NCBI GenBank assembly: GCA_029953675.1
Contig: JAMWBK010000012.1
Span: 930,001-994,000 of the forward strand
Direction of reading: 5' to 3'
From: Rhodosorus marinus
Taxonomy: Eukaryota > Rhodophyta > Stylonematophyceae > Stylonematales > Stylonemataceae
DNA length: 64,000 nt
Each line of letters begins with the position of its first letter. Position 1 is the first letter of the stretch. Below the pieces are notes generated by a model. The model worked only from the letters and a program-made list of their open reading frames with translations. It did not search any database and was not told where the DNA came from. A program made the translations under genes and the position numbers. Shown here one piece after another: positions 44,265 through 55,828 of this stretch.

Positions 44265-45780
44265 ATGGCGTTGGGATTTTTACGTGGATTGGGAACGCCT
44301 CACGTTGGGCGCAGTTCGTTTGTGGGATCGCGAGGTTCCATCTGTGGGATCTCCGCAAAACCAAAGGTAAGGGCGTGATTCTATCAAGCGTACAAAAGAA
44401 ACACGGGAAAAAGAATGTGGACCCGTGGATCCCTTTTGAGATGCTCCGAGCTGAGGATCGCGTTTTGTTTTTGTTTAGGTTGTGAAGCGTCGGAGCTGCG
44501 CTGTGAAGATGTATTTGGGCGGAGGAGGATTTCTTGGTGTTGGTCCGGCTGAGGTTGTGCTAGTGGTTGTCGTCGGATGGTTAGTATTGGGGCCTAAGGA
44601 GCTGATTCGGTTGTCCAAAGAGATCGGATCTCTTCTGGGAAGTCTTCGTCAATCTGCTGATGAAGCCAGGAGGACACTTACGAACGCTTTGGAGATGGAG
44701 ACTTTGGAGGAGGAGTACAATAAGACTCTGGACGCGTTTAATACGGGCTATCAGCAGGGCGTGAGTGGAACGGTCGAGAAGAAGAAGGGGGAGGATGAAG
44801 ACGACGAAGAAAACGTGAATGGTAAGAAGAAGATATCTGCAAAGGATGAAGACTCTGAGCTAGTGGAAGGTCCTGCAGAGGCGGAAGTTGCCAACCTAGT
44901 GGAAAGCCTTGCGGAGGAAGTGGGTGAATCAGTTGTAGATGAAACCGGGGAAGCCATAGCGGCGGCAGTGGAACAGGCGATTGCCGAGGAGTTGCGTGAG
45001 AAAGATGATGAAGAGCAGGACACCCTGGGAGAAGAGCTGTCGCTGGCAGAAGACGACGAGGAAAAGTCAGAGGGAAATGCGGAGACGACGTCAGAAGAGG
45101 AAGTCGAGGATGAAGACGAACTAGAGGAAACCAAGGCTGAAACCTTGGAGCAGGAAGAAGACGAGCTGGAGGAATCAACATCGGAGGAAAGGGATGATGA
45201 GCTCGAAGAAACAAGCGCGGTTTCGGAGGAAGATCAACCCGACGAGAAAGAGAAATCAGAACCGCGCTCAGCTGAGAAGAGCGTCACTGCCGACCCTGAA
45301 GACGCGGTCCGATTCGGGAGCCTTTTGAGGTTTGTTCTTAGACCGGTTCTTTGAAAGTCCTCGTTCTTGCGTCGATGTACTCACGGTTTCGGTGACGTTC
45401 TTTTTGAAACAGTAACCTCAAACCTCGCCCTCAGCGTCCTGTGGAAGCGGACATTGGTGAAGAAGCAGCTGCGAGATTTCAGGACCAGATGAGGAGGCTT
45501 GAATCTCCAAATCAGGTCCCTCCAAAGCCAGAGTAAGTCCCAGACATCCTCCCAAACCATACACTCCAACGACCGGACGCTGACCACCTTTTTTTGGCGT
45601 TCCAGAAGAGGAGCAGAGTCCAACGGGTCGGTCGAAGACCTGGCCATCGCAAAAGATGAGATTGAAAAAATCGAACTTGAGTATTTGGACGAACGTGCAA
45701 GGGTGGAACTCGAAGCTCTGGACAGAAAGTACTTGGAAATGAAGCAGAAGATTATTGAAAAGAAGAGCAAGATGAGCTAG
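44265..45780 (+). CDS. TatB/Hcf106-like thylakoid twin-arginine translocase subunit, long acidic tail
   Basis: Four exons: 44265-44366, 44479-45329, 45413-45532, 45606-45780; 415 residues. Exon 1 plus the start of exon 2 form a basic, Ser/Gly-rich plastid leader (MALGFLRGLGTPHVGRSSF). Then comes the family signature: GVGPAEVVLVVVVGWLVLGP (about 54-73) with the conserved Glu, a single helix, the hinge Gly-Pro, and the amphipathic stretch KELIRLSKEIGSLLGSLRQS. TatB/Hcf106 with TatC recognises folded twin-arginine precursors at the thylakoid. TatB proteins are usually 130-260 residues; here residues about 125-330 are dominated by Glu/Asp, and the end is a charged helix (EIEKIELEYLDERARVELEA). 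Large antisense ORFs here come from the biased acidic codons. TatA identity is less likely because the LGPK hinge is TatB-like. Confidence 0.75.
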
Positions 45781-46490
45781 GTTATCTCTGCGAAGGTCAC
45801 CTACTTTTTCTTACATGTCAGACTAAGCTCGTGGTCTGCTGAAACCACCTCATGGGCTGTCTATCACTCCATGTGGAGAGATTGATTACTTGTTATTGTA
45901 TTTGCTCCCTAAGACTCTCCAAAGTGCCCGCTTTTGCCGATTCACCCGTAGCCGGCCAGCCACGTTGAGAAATGTGGGGATGAGGTTTGAGTGCGATGGT
46001 TGTAGTTTAGGATCTTTCAAGTGGGGTTTTCTTGTACAGGCTCCCTCTGGGTATGTCATTTTTGATCGAAAAAAAAAATCGAAGGCTTCTGCTTTTTTGT
46101 GTTTTCTTCTTCTGTCCTCCTCGTGCCCGCAGCACGTTGTACTAGATGCAACAGGTTCTATAAGCTCTGCTTACAGAAACAACTCAGCTGCGGGTAGTCT
46201 TCGCAGGTCCGAAGCATAGAAAAGAGCGCGGCAGTCACTGCTTCTGGCTTGAGAATGACAGTCCAAGTCGCGCTACAGGGCGTGCACGGAGCCCACAGTG
46301 GCTTTGTACAGTCGCTCGCTTCCAAGTAGCCCGGTTCCCGTGAACGGACCAAGCGAAGGATCCTGCCAAAATACACCCTCGCCTTGCTTGCTGACTGTTT
46401 GTGCAAAAGCTCGGGTTTGTTTATTTACTATGCTCTACAAGTAGTGGACATCAAGCCGGGAGCGGAGTCCCAGCCCTGCCTTATCAAGGT
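45781..46490. other. Intergenic, nothing recognised
   Basis: Between the stops of two convergent genes. One + ORF (45890-46219) and one minus ORF have no motif. Confidence 0.35.
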
Positions 46491-46493
46491 AGC

Positions 46494-47610
46494 TCAAGGT
46501 TCGGTTGAGACTGCTGCTGCTTCGATAACGCCGCCGTCGCCAGTATCATTGCGGCCGGTAAAACTCGCTGCGGCTTTAAGCATCTTATCAACATCAGCGT
46601 AGGTTAAAATTCCGGTATCAACGTGTTTGAAGATGACGTTTTCTCCTTGGAAAACGATCGCTCCACCCTGCCAGGTCAGCTGCTCCGTTTCCTTGGGTTT
46701 GAGCTCATCCCCTATGAGACGCAGCGAAGCAAGTCGTCTGATGAGAACTCGGGAGCACTCATGAGGAGAAAAGAGGGCGTTGGCATTTTCAAACGTACAA
46801 TTCTGAAGGATCGATCTCATGTTGCCCAGCCTGAGGGTCGCGAGCTCAAATGGTCTCTGAAAACCGGTTCCAAGCACATCGAACAAGTTGGGTGAGGTGA
46901 AAATGGGTTTTGCACGTCGATCTCCAGTGTAACCTCGAAGAACTTCCTGGATTGTTCCAGGAGATCCGATGCCAGCGAGCATCGGTAAGAGCTTGACGTA
47001 GGCGTTGACATCTGCATCTGGAGCAAAGCCCTGGCGAGGCGTCGTGAAGCTCTGGAGTGTGAGACAAGGAAGCTGACGGGATAAAGTTTTTTTACTCTAT
47101 TATTGCTCACCTTGCTGAAGCCTAGCGCGGTGTGGCAGTTTCCTGGCTCGTCAGCGAAAACCAGTGACTTGTTGATGGAGAGGAGCTGGGAGTACTTTTG
47201 TGCGTTGTCCACAGATCCGAGACCGATGCAGATCACTGGGATATCCTTCTCATCGAAGATGGAAATCTTTTGGGAAATCTTGGACAGAGATAGAGAGAAG
47301 AGAACATCAGAAAGATATTTGTGGAGACTAGGGGTTGGCTCGTGGTCCTAGGACATGAAATACACACCTGCTGCCCTAGCTCCCAAGACGTGAAATCTCC
47401 AAAATGTGTCAGAAACACAACAGCAGCCTTCTGATCACTCCTAACATCCCACAAATCACCCACTCTTCTCTCCTCTCCACCCTTCGCCGACTTCACGGAG
47501 ACATCACAGATCGCGTCATACTCTACAGATGACCTCACACTGCTCCTCCTCCTATTCCATCCACTTCTACCACCTCTAACATTTCCTAAACCCGATAAAA
47601 ATCCTAACAT
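46494..47610 (-). CDS. Plastid peroxiredoxin-like (PRXL2/AAED1 type) protein lacking the usual Cys motif
   Basis: Three exons: 47610-47368, 47278-47111, 47051-46494; introns 89 and 59 nt; 322 residues. Arg/Ser-rich transit-like start (MLGFLSGLGNVRGG). The thioredoxin-fold part reads AAVVFLTHFGDFTSWELGQQ then DIPVICIGLGSVDNAQKY and LVFADEPGNCHTALGF, the order seen in plant and cyanobacterial AhpC/TSA-like PRXL2 proteins (there FGCxxCWE and YADPxxxxYxxLG). A C-terminal extension contains WQGGAIVFQGENVIFKHVDT, the GGxFVFxG block. The residues aligned with the redox pair are Asp/Thr-Ser here, so disulfide reductase activity is doubtful. It is divergent, across 1.5 kb, from NPRL3. Confidence 0.65.
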
Positions 47611-47767
47611 CGTTCCTTATCATCAATTCTCAGTCTTCAATCCCTCCACTTCCATAGCTACATCCCCACAGCTCACCTCCCATCCCTCCCGAACCTCTCT
47701 ACCTCCACCGGATACCCACCTAAAAAAAAAAAAAAACATTCCTTGGCATCCAATCTGTTAATCAGTT

Positions 47768-48170
47768 CATAGCAACCAATCATTTTCTTAAAATTAGAAA
47801 TAAGGAATCTAAACCAATAGTTTTACCAATCATTATGCTTATGATAAATTGGAGATATCTAATACGACAATTCTTCCAATTAAAACTTTTAAAACAATAT
47901 AAGATGTCTATAACACGTAATCTACCAATTAATATTCTTGAAGCTGAAATAAGGAACATAGCACAGTTATTCTACCAATAGTTATTCTGAGAATCAGAAT
48001 AAGATCTAAATAACCAATCATTGAACTTAGATATTTGTAATAATTCATTTTTACCAATCATTACCGAATTCGAAGATCTATAACTATAATTTTACCAATC
48101 ATTATTCTTAAGTTCTGAATAATAACGTTTTACTACGCTGTATAACAATAATTCTACCAATCATCAGTAC
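47768..48170. promoter_or_regulatory. Degenerate tandem repeats carrying CCAAT motifs
   Basis: About seven units of 55-70 bp, each with TACCAATCATTATTCTTA-like sequence followed by GAATAAG and CTATAAC variants. TTTTACCAATCATTA recurs almost exactly at about 47823, 48050 and 48093. CCAAT is the NF-Y core. The tract lies about 160 bp upstream of the PRXL2-like start codon and 1 kb before NPRL3. Confidence 0.55.
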
Positions 48171-48365
48171 CAACAGGTCTTATTGTCACGTTGGGATTGG
48201 GACTTGTTTAGGCTAAGATGCTGCACAAAGAGCTGATGTTGTAGAGGGGAACCTGCTGTGAATAATTCAGAGTAGTTCGTATCCAGCCATGGAACCATTG
48301 TGATCGTGATCAGTTGTGGTTGTGATCAGTCCAGATCCTTAGCACCATGAAACCAGTCCTTTGCC

Positions 48366-48600
48366 GGATGGAACTCGTATTTGGTGCTCGGCGTGTTTGT
48401 GTTGTCAGTCTGGGCCACCTGGGTTATGGACAAGAGGGGAGACGCTATGAATACCTTTCGGAGGAGAGCTACGTTGAAAGAGGTACCGAAGAAAAACTAT
48501 CGGCTCATGTTCGGGGGGTGGGGCGCCAGGACGAAACAAGCCCGCAGAAAATCTTCAACAGCTTGGCTGAGGATGATAGACAGCATGAGACAGAGTATGT
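48366..48600 (+). CDS. Candidate small single-helix membrane protein
   Basis: One + frame reads SYLVLGVFVLSVWATWVMDK then RATLKEVPKKNYRLMFGGWG, a hydrophobic helix followed by a basic tail. No in-frame ATG near the beginning; an upstream exon would be needed. No family was recognised. Weak evidence. Confidence 0.2.
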
Positions 48601-49151
48601 AAACCCCAAGAAACAGGAACGCCTCGATAGCCCGGTGGTTGCAAGAGCACATCGATGGGAAAACCTTGCCGCGCATTTACATGCATCGGCCCCTGAAGCT
48701 TTTCCTCCTCCGCCCGAAGCGGCCGTAGTGCCTTCTTACAGCCTCTCACCAACACCTCATGAGCCCCAGCTCCGGCTGAGAGACAACCGAGCCTTGCCGT
48801 GACTTGCCTCGCGGGGTCAAGTACCCTCGACCGCCCTTTCCCATTTTAATATGTCCCATTGCTTTGTCCCAAAACATATCTCGGGGTGGGATTGATCTAG
48901 ACGATACTTAGCCGGTCGATAGCTAGATCGACTTAACTTGGAAAGAGTTGTGATGGATGCATGGTGACACTGGTAGGAAACGTATTTGGGATGGATCTTG
49001 GAAAGGATAAGAAGCACCCAGAAACGTTTCTCTGGTAGGAAGCCTGGATCTTGTCGGGATGAGAGAAGGGCAGAGTTGCTCGACTGGATAATTCTGTACG
49101 TTTTCGAGGAGGGTGTTGTTTTTTTTTTGTTTGTGCTGGAGTGAGGCAACG

Positions 49152-51059
49152 ATGAGTGAGCTGGGTTTTGAGGAAGACCATGCGGTTCAAACTATGCTTA
49201 GCGTTTCGTTTGTCTACGTACCTCTATCTGGGAGTCCTCGACTTGCGTTTCACTATCCCGTAAGTCAACTCAGATGATCGAGGCTGATGCAGGTGTGGCA
49301 CTTGCCATTTCTGATTGTCTACTTTTGTGGCTTTAGGAGCCGATGTCTGAAATAAAAAGCGACGGAGCGATGAGCGACGGCAGTGGAGGAAGTCTCGGAG
49401 ATTCCAGCCGCGTGCACTCCTTGCCGCGAGCATTCTTCGCAGATTTTCTGTGCGCAAAACTCCAGCTCTGCGATGCGGTCATGGATATCACAATTGATCG
49501 CCTTCGTTTCATTGGATATCCCCTCCTCCTCCCATCTTCAAATCCACATTCAAAACCGGAGAGAACAGTCCAACATGATATCAAGAGCTTCAACGTCGTC
49601 TTCACCGTGAATCGAAGCGAACTCCTTAAGAACAGGGGTCCACTACACATGCCTACAGCATGCTCCAGAGCTTCAAAGGTGAGCTGAAGAGTCTGTACCC
49701 GAGCAATAAATTGTCCGATCTATGGAGCATTTCCGATCTCATTCCTTTTCATGATTTTTTTAGGTCATCGGCATTGCCTTGCGGTACGAAGAGATGAGAT
49801 GCGGATACCTTTCCGAACAAGTCGCGCTGTTGAAGACCGGTTCTTATAGTCATAACCAAGCAAGCTCCAACCACTGTAACCTCTCTATGGTGCTTACGGA
49901 GACTTTTGAGAGCCTTCGTTCATGTAAGCTCTGCTTCACTTTGTTCTCTCTGACGATGCCCCTCTGTGCTAAGACCACTCCATGCGTTATCTCCCGAACC
50001 CAAGCGTTGATAACGCGTGTCTTCGTGAACGGATGGTTGGAAGTCTCGTTGCCTCCTCCCTACGAACCGATCGAGCCGAGTGATAGAGAACCGATACGAC
50101 CGTATCAGACGATGCTCCCAATCGATTCCGATATCTCAAAGCTCGAAGCTTTGCTTCCTAGAGGCGCATCACAGGTCGTACGAACGCTTCTTCGAGAAGC
50201 CAACCCGTGCAAGAGGTGAGCCGCTCACCGGAGTTCCGAACTCCATGACGCGGGACTGATCGAGAAGACTTCCTTTATGTTTGTCAGCTTTCAGGACCTG
50301 GAGGTTGAAATCGACATCCCTTTGGAGACTCTCCTGATGGCTGCCGGGACATTGGTGGAGTGGCACCTCGGAATCATCTCAGAGACTATATCAAAGCACA
50401 ACGTGTATGTGGTATCGCCTACAGCTGATATTGCCGTTGGCAGCCCGCTGTACTTTGAGTTTGAAAAGTTTTCTGGAAACGTCCGTGATCGGCGTTGGTC
50501 ACTCCCTGGTCTCCTGCTTCAGTTCTCTGCCCCGCAGACGCTTGAGAAACATCGAACGGCTCTTGGGGTGCGTGTTCGCCGTTAACGACCAAGGAAGCTC
50601 GAATAGAAACTGACAAGGTCTAGCGCAATGGCCGTTTAGGGATCTGCGGTTCTTGTCATGGAGTTCATTGCCTGTCTGATCTGGCTCATTCGAATTGGTC
50701 TGGTAATCCAGCTGAAGACGTATATCCACCTCAGTCTGTTCGACTACAGCGAGGAGGAACGAGCGGCGGTGCTCAATGAGAAGTATGGATCGCGAAGTGA
50801 TTTCCACAGCTTCCTCAAGCTCACCAAGTATTTCGATGGCAAGCACCATGTGGAGGACATCATGTGGAGAGAGAACTGTACCCGCGAGGAGCTCTTTCGA
50901 ATCATCGACTCTTATCCAGATGTCCTAACGACGTGTGTTCACGAGTGAGTACAACCTCCGAGAGGACACTATCAAAATATTTTTAGCACGCCCGCAAGTC
51001 TATTCCGACGTCCTCACGAACTGTACTCACGAGCAGGCGCAGCTCTGCTACTGGTTTGA
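49152..51059 (+). CDS. NPRL3: NPRL3, GATOR1 complex subunit
   Basis: Seven exons: 49152-49259, 49337-49678, 49764-49923, 50005-50215, 50288-50567, 50640-50944, 50987-51059; introns 42-85 nt; 492 residues. Family blocks in order: N-terminal SGSPRLAFHYP; FLCAKLQLCDAVMDITIDRL with RFIGYPLLL; FNVVFTVNR; IGIALRYEEMRCGYLSEQ; VFVNGWLEVSLPPPYEP; HNVYVVSPTADI; LIWLIRIGLVIQLKTYIHLS; KYFDGKHHVEDIMWRENCTR; VLTTCVHDTPASLF. These match human and yeast NPRL3/Npr3 throughout, including the C-terminal THEDP-like end recovered only by splicing the 42-nt intron. GATOR1 (DEPDC5, NPRL2, NPRL3) restrains TORC1 when amino acids are scarce, acting on Rag GTPases at vacuole or lysosome membranes. Start chosen at the first ATG of the exon holding the conserved SGSRG-like segment. 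Confidence 0.9.
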
Positions 51060-51705
51060 GTCAAGTGCCTTTGGAACGCCATCGGCACATGCTCGCTGTT
51101 CTATTAAGACGTCCTCGTGACGAGCTCTCACCGGCGAGCCCGCTGCGTTTACGGATAAAAGGGCTCTTGGGAAGAAGTGAGTTGTAGCTTCTCGCCAAAC
51201 AGAATCCGCAAACATCCGGAAGAGAACAAAGAGCGAACGTGAACTGCTTGTTTCCATGTTTTATAACCAAACCTAGCTTTGAAACAGTTACACAACTAGA
51301 TTAGAAAGAAATGAAGCAAAACATAAAAGCCTTGACTGTACATATCTGTTGACATAATAATTACAAACACAAGAACCAAGCCGCCCCTCTTTCCAGAACA
51401 GCAACCCTATGAAATAATCATACCCCAGTTTTCCCATCGCCGGGACGGGATTCACTTGAGCACCTAAACGGCAATACACTGCTACGAAGGTTGTCTCATG
51501 TGGTAACAGCCTTCCTCCGAGTACGTCATCTTGAGCTTCCTATTGCGGCGCCCCGCACCGCTGGCGCCACTTGTTGGGCTGTGAGATCAGCAGTACTTCC
51601 TTGGACTACAGCAGTCTCCGCAACGAACGTGTTGGAGTGCCGGGAATCGTCCATTGGTTTCCCAGTACGAATTCTGCACCCCCTTAGTTTCAACAGGCGC
51701 GGAAT
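51060..51705. other. Convergent intergenic region
   Basis: Between NPRL3 and the P4-ATPase stops. Nothing recognised. Confidence 0.4.
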
Positions 51706-51708
51706 TCA

Positions 51709-54700
51709 CTAAAAGCCGACGGTAATGTTCCTCTTATGCCTAGACTTGGTCTGTTCCTCCACATTGTTGTGGTCGGTGAAAACCACCTGTTGGAGATTCG
51801 AATCCGACAGAGTTCGCTTTAGACGGCGATGTCTGTTCATGATTCCGATCACGGGGTTGTACTGCTGGTGCATTCCTCCACCAGCGTTGTCGTAGTGGAA
51901 CATGAGAACATCCCTGAGGTTGTATTCGACACCGCGGCGTTCGAGCACAGGCGCGTGTTCGGCAACATCCTCTTCCGCTATCGCCTTCTCCGGGAGGACG
52001 TCCTCCCGGGTGAGGCCAGCCTTCATGAGCTCTTGCACGATCGTTTTCTCGTGTGGAAACTCTTGACGTTGCAAGTACTGCTTTAGAAGGACCGGCCCGC
52101 ATCCAGCAACAACAGTTGCCAACAGGAGAAGCCAGAACCCCCACGACGCATAAATCTCCTGGAACGTATTCAGCCAGAGGGGTGAAAGGTCGCTGTCAAA
52201 TGCCACGCCGGCTGACGAGAAGATGAGCCCGCCGTAGAATATGAACGTTGTAAAGAAGATCCAAAGGATAAATGTGTAAGGGTTCCAGCTCGAAGCGGTC
52301 AACAGCAGCTGGAAGTTGACAATCGTTAGAACGTTGGTGAACGAAGTAGCAGCGAACCCTGACATGCCAATGAGCCGCCCGTTGAACTGGGGACCTTCAA
52401 AATCGGCCGCCACGGGAAAGAAGAAGGAGATGGCAGACTGGTAGAAGCTCAGCCCGTACCACCACAGGAAGCTCCGATAGCCGGAAAGTATTCGCTGTTG
52501 GCCGCGCCGGTAAACTTCCTATCGGTCCAGAGACGGCGTTTGGCGAGTGCGCGTGGTGAGCAAATGCAGAGAAAACGGCCCAAAGACCACGTTGAAAGAA
52601 TAATGCCTCACCGGGAACATCAGCGCATAGTTCGCGGGCATGTCACGGTCGTAGACACCGAGCACGACCGGCAAGACAGCGGACAGCAGCACATTATAGA
52701 GTCCAGCAAGCATTGGATCGACGAACAGCTGTCCCGAGTAGTCGTTGTAAAAGGCAAAGTAGACCTCGAGCAACGCGACGGTGATGGACTTGTAGATAAT
52801 ATAGAGCGCCATCTTCGTCATTCTCCTATAGTTCCACCTTCCGTGAACAAGAAGCAGGCGCTGTAGAAACCGAAATCGTGTAAAAGCAAAATCCGAAGCA
52901 AGCTTGGCCTCGACACCTTCTACACCAACAATACCAACACCGACATGCGCAGCCCCAATCATTCCGACATCGTTGGCCCCGTCCCCGATAGCCATCGTCA
53001 CCTGTCGAGATTTTGAGGAGTTTTCCGACCGGTTCAGTTTCCTCCTTCTCTCTCCCTTCGAATGCTCAAGTGGATGCCGAAGACAGCGGGGGAAATGGGC
53101 TGACATACCTTGTCTTTATCCCACGTCCGAACCGCCTCAACGAGTTCCGTCTTCTGTTTTGGGGCCACTCTGCATGCCAACACAGTTTTGCACATCTTGC
53201 CCAGCAGAACAAGCTTCTTCTCCAGCTCAGTCTTCAGCACAAACTGCAGCGTGTGTCCGTCGATAACCAAGCCAAAGTTCGTGGAAGCTTTGCCCATCAT
53301 CTCTCTAAGCGACCTCCACACGCCAATCGCGCGGTCCATCTGCGCTTCCACGTCCTCGAAACTATCCTCGTTGATGACCACCAGGTTGAGGACATCCTCC
53401 AGCAGCCCACACGACACGCCAATGTTGATAGCCGTTTCCTAAGAAGGCGAGAATTCGCACAGGCGAAAGAAGCAAAAGCATGTTAGTGACCAGCCCGTTG
53501 CAAGCCAGGCTTATAGCCTGGGACACCGTCGTCAATGGTATGCTCGACGTGCCCCGCAACTCACCTGTTTGTCACCGGTGAGGATCCAAGTCTTGATTCC
53601 AGCGTGCTCAAGCGCCTTGAGGGTCTCTGGTACTTGTTCCTGGAGCGAGTCTTCAATGGCGGTCGCACCAAGGAGCGTCATGTTGCTCTCAATCCGAGTT
53701 GCGACCTCCTCGAGAGCTGCTTCCCTACCCTCAGTCAGCACCTGGGTTTTTGAAAACTCCTGGTACCACGCGTTAAATTCATCCTGTTCGACTTCCCGGT
53801 AGCACATAGTGAGCGTTCGGAGCCCGGTCGCGGCGAACCGGTCGAGAACTCCGCTCAAACGATGCGTTTCCTCGTCCTGCCCTTCGGCCAGCAGTTTGAA
53901 GATGACGAAATCTGCTCCTTTGCAGTAGATTCGAATCTTTCCATCGTAGGGCGAACGGACAATTATGGACATCCTCTTCCTCGATGAGTTGAACTCGAGC
54001 ACGCCTAAAAGCTCCCAGGTTTCGCTCCTACCACATACGTTCACCGTCATGTCCTTATTGGTTCGGCCTTCGAACTCGTAGCCCATCTCCTTACATGCCG
54101 TTACCAGCGCTACTTCATCCGGCGACGTCCCGACATACTTTTCCTCCTCAATAACCACCGAATTGCACATGGAAAGCAGCCGGAAGAACTCCACGCTCGG
54201 CCTTCCGTTGCCATGTTTCGCATCGACCCTGTTGATTGCCTCCAAGTCGGCCCTGAGGTCCTCAAGCGATTCCGCGTTGTCGTCTATGGGTTTCTCCTCG
54301 TAGATCCCATTGTCTATGACGAACTTTTTAAACACCATGCAGTTGGAGGTCAGCGTGCCGGTCTTGTCAGAGAACAAGTAGCTGACGTTTCCACACTCTT
54401 CGTTGAGATTGGAAGTCCTCACGCTCAACCGCATGTCGCGGTCGGCATCATAAAAGTTGTCATCGAGCCCCATGAACAAAGCTTGGAAGAGCCTCGCGAT
54501 CTCCATCGATACGTACAGTGCCAGGGGAACCATATTGGCTGTCGCAGCGATGTAGGTGAAGAAGAGGAGGAAAAAGTCGAATGGATCGCACGCATCTGCG
54601 GAGCTCAAATACCACGGAAGTGTCCCATCACGCTCATTCGCATAACAGCTCGCAGCGGATATGCCGACGATGATGATCACTAGGAAGACTTGCGTGAGGA

Positions 54701-55828
54701 AGGTAATGACCAAGAAGATGTCCAGCCTCTTCTCCAGTGTCGATCGTTTCCTGGGCTTGGGTTTGTTGTTTCGGGCGATCTTTGTATCGGCGCCGGTGTT
54801 CACGATCAGGCCGTGTATCCACGGGGTGTTGCGCAGCTTGCATCCCCTCGGAAGAAACTGATCGAGTCCCAGAGGAAAGTGTTCGTCCTTGCCATCGATC
54901 TTCAGCGTTGCAAACCCAGAAAACTCGTAGATCCGGTCATTGGGATGATCACATTCGACGCTTCCAATCACCTCCACCGCATTCGACTCCTCATGAAAAC
55001 GCTCCTGAAACAGGGGTGGAGCAAACTTGACCTTGAGATTCGACTCTCCGTCCAGCTGCTTTGTCTCAATGTAGGCCAGACCATCACTTTCACAAGAAGC
55101 CACAAGAACAATGTCCGCAGGAACCAAGTCCTGGTCCTCCAGACGAATCACGTCTCCTACCCTCAACTCTCCCCATTTGCATTCGCCTTTACTTCCCAGA
55201 ACCTGAGCAGGGCAATTCACCAGGAAGCGTTCTAGTGAGATCTCCGAGCTCAACCCCGTCTCAATAGTCAACGAGATGGGAAATTCTCCTGTGCATCTTT
55301 CACAGGTCCACAACATTGGGGTTCTTTCCCTACCTGAGCTTTCGATCGATTAAGCCGTCCGTCCTCTCTATGCCTCCAAAAGTCCTCATACCCTTCCTTA
55401 ACTGCGGTTATGCCGATAACGATACAGAGGGAAATGATCTGGCCGAATCTGCTCCCGGCGGTGGAGGGAGTTATGGAATCGATGAGGTAGAGCACTCCAA
55501 CGAAGAGAAAATAAAGGTTTGCAAACCGGCTAAACTGTTCATACAAAAACTTGGGCGCCGCGTTGTACCAGTAGTACTTTGCCGTCCGGATTTTATTCGA
55601 CGGGTAGCGCGAATTCGCCGCAGTATCATTGAGCGCGATCTCTCGACGCTCCTCTTCAACAGAATCAGCAACAAGGCCAAACCTCGAGCCAAGAAACCTA
55701 GAAATCCTATGAAACCGCTTCCCAGTGTTCTCAGCAGCGGCATTAAACCTGTTCACATACGTATGATCGAACAAATAAGGCTGCTTTCCTTCATCCAACT
55801 GCCTATAAATATCATCGGACCCAATCAT
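51709..55828 (-). CDS. P4-type ATPase (phospholipid flippase)
   Basis: Five exons: 55828-55334, 55259-53565, 53438-53109, 53001-52612, 52518-51709; introns 74, 126, 107 and 93 nt; 1239 residues. N-terminal NKIRTAKYYWYNAAPKFLYE and QFSRFANLYFLFVG are typical of the TM1-2 region. Actuator motif LDGESNLK (about 235-238), TM4 NMVPLALYVSMEIARLFQA, phosphorylation site SDKTGTLTSN with Asp463, nucleotide-binding FNSSRKRMSIIVR and KGAD, TGDKQETAINIG at the exon 2/3 join, AIGDGANDVGMI (846-851 for GDGAND), then six C-terminal helices. P4-ATPases with a CDC50 partner move aminophospholipids to the cytosolic leaflet of Golgi, endosome or plasma membrane. Two departures from the usual family text: DGES for DGET and PLAL for PISL. 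No CDC50 gene is visible here. Confidence 0.92.

Noticed and set aside
44738-45214. Long minus-strand ORFs (158 and 127 codons) inside the TatB-like gene
   Set aside because: They are antisense shadows of a GAA/GAG/GAT-rich coding strand; Ser/Leu/Pro low complexity, no motif.
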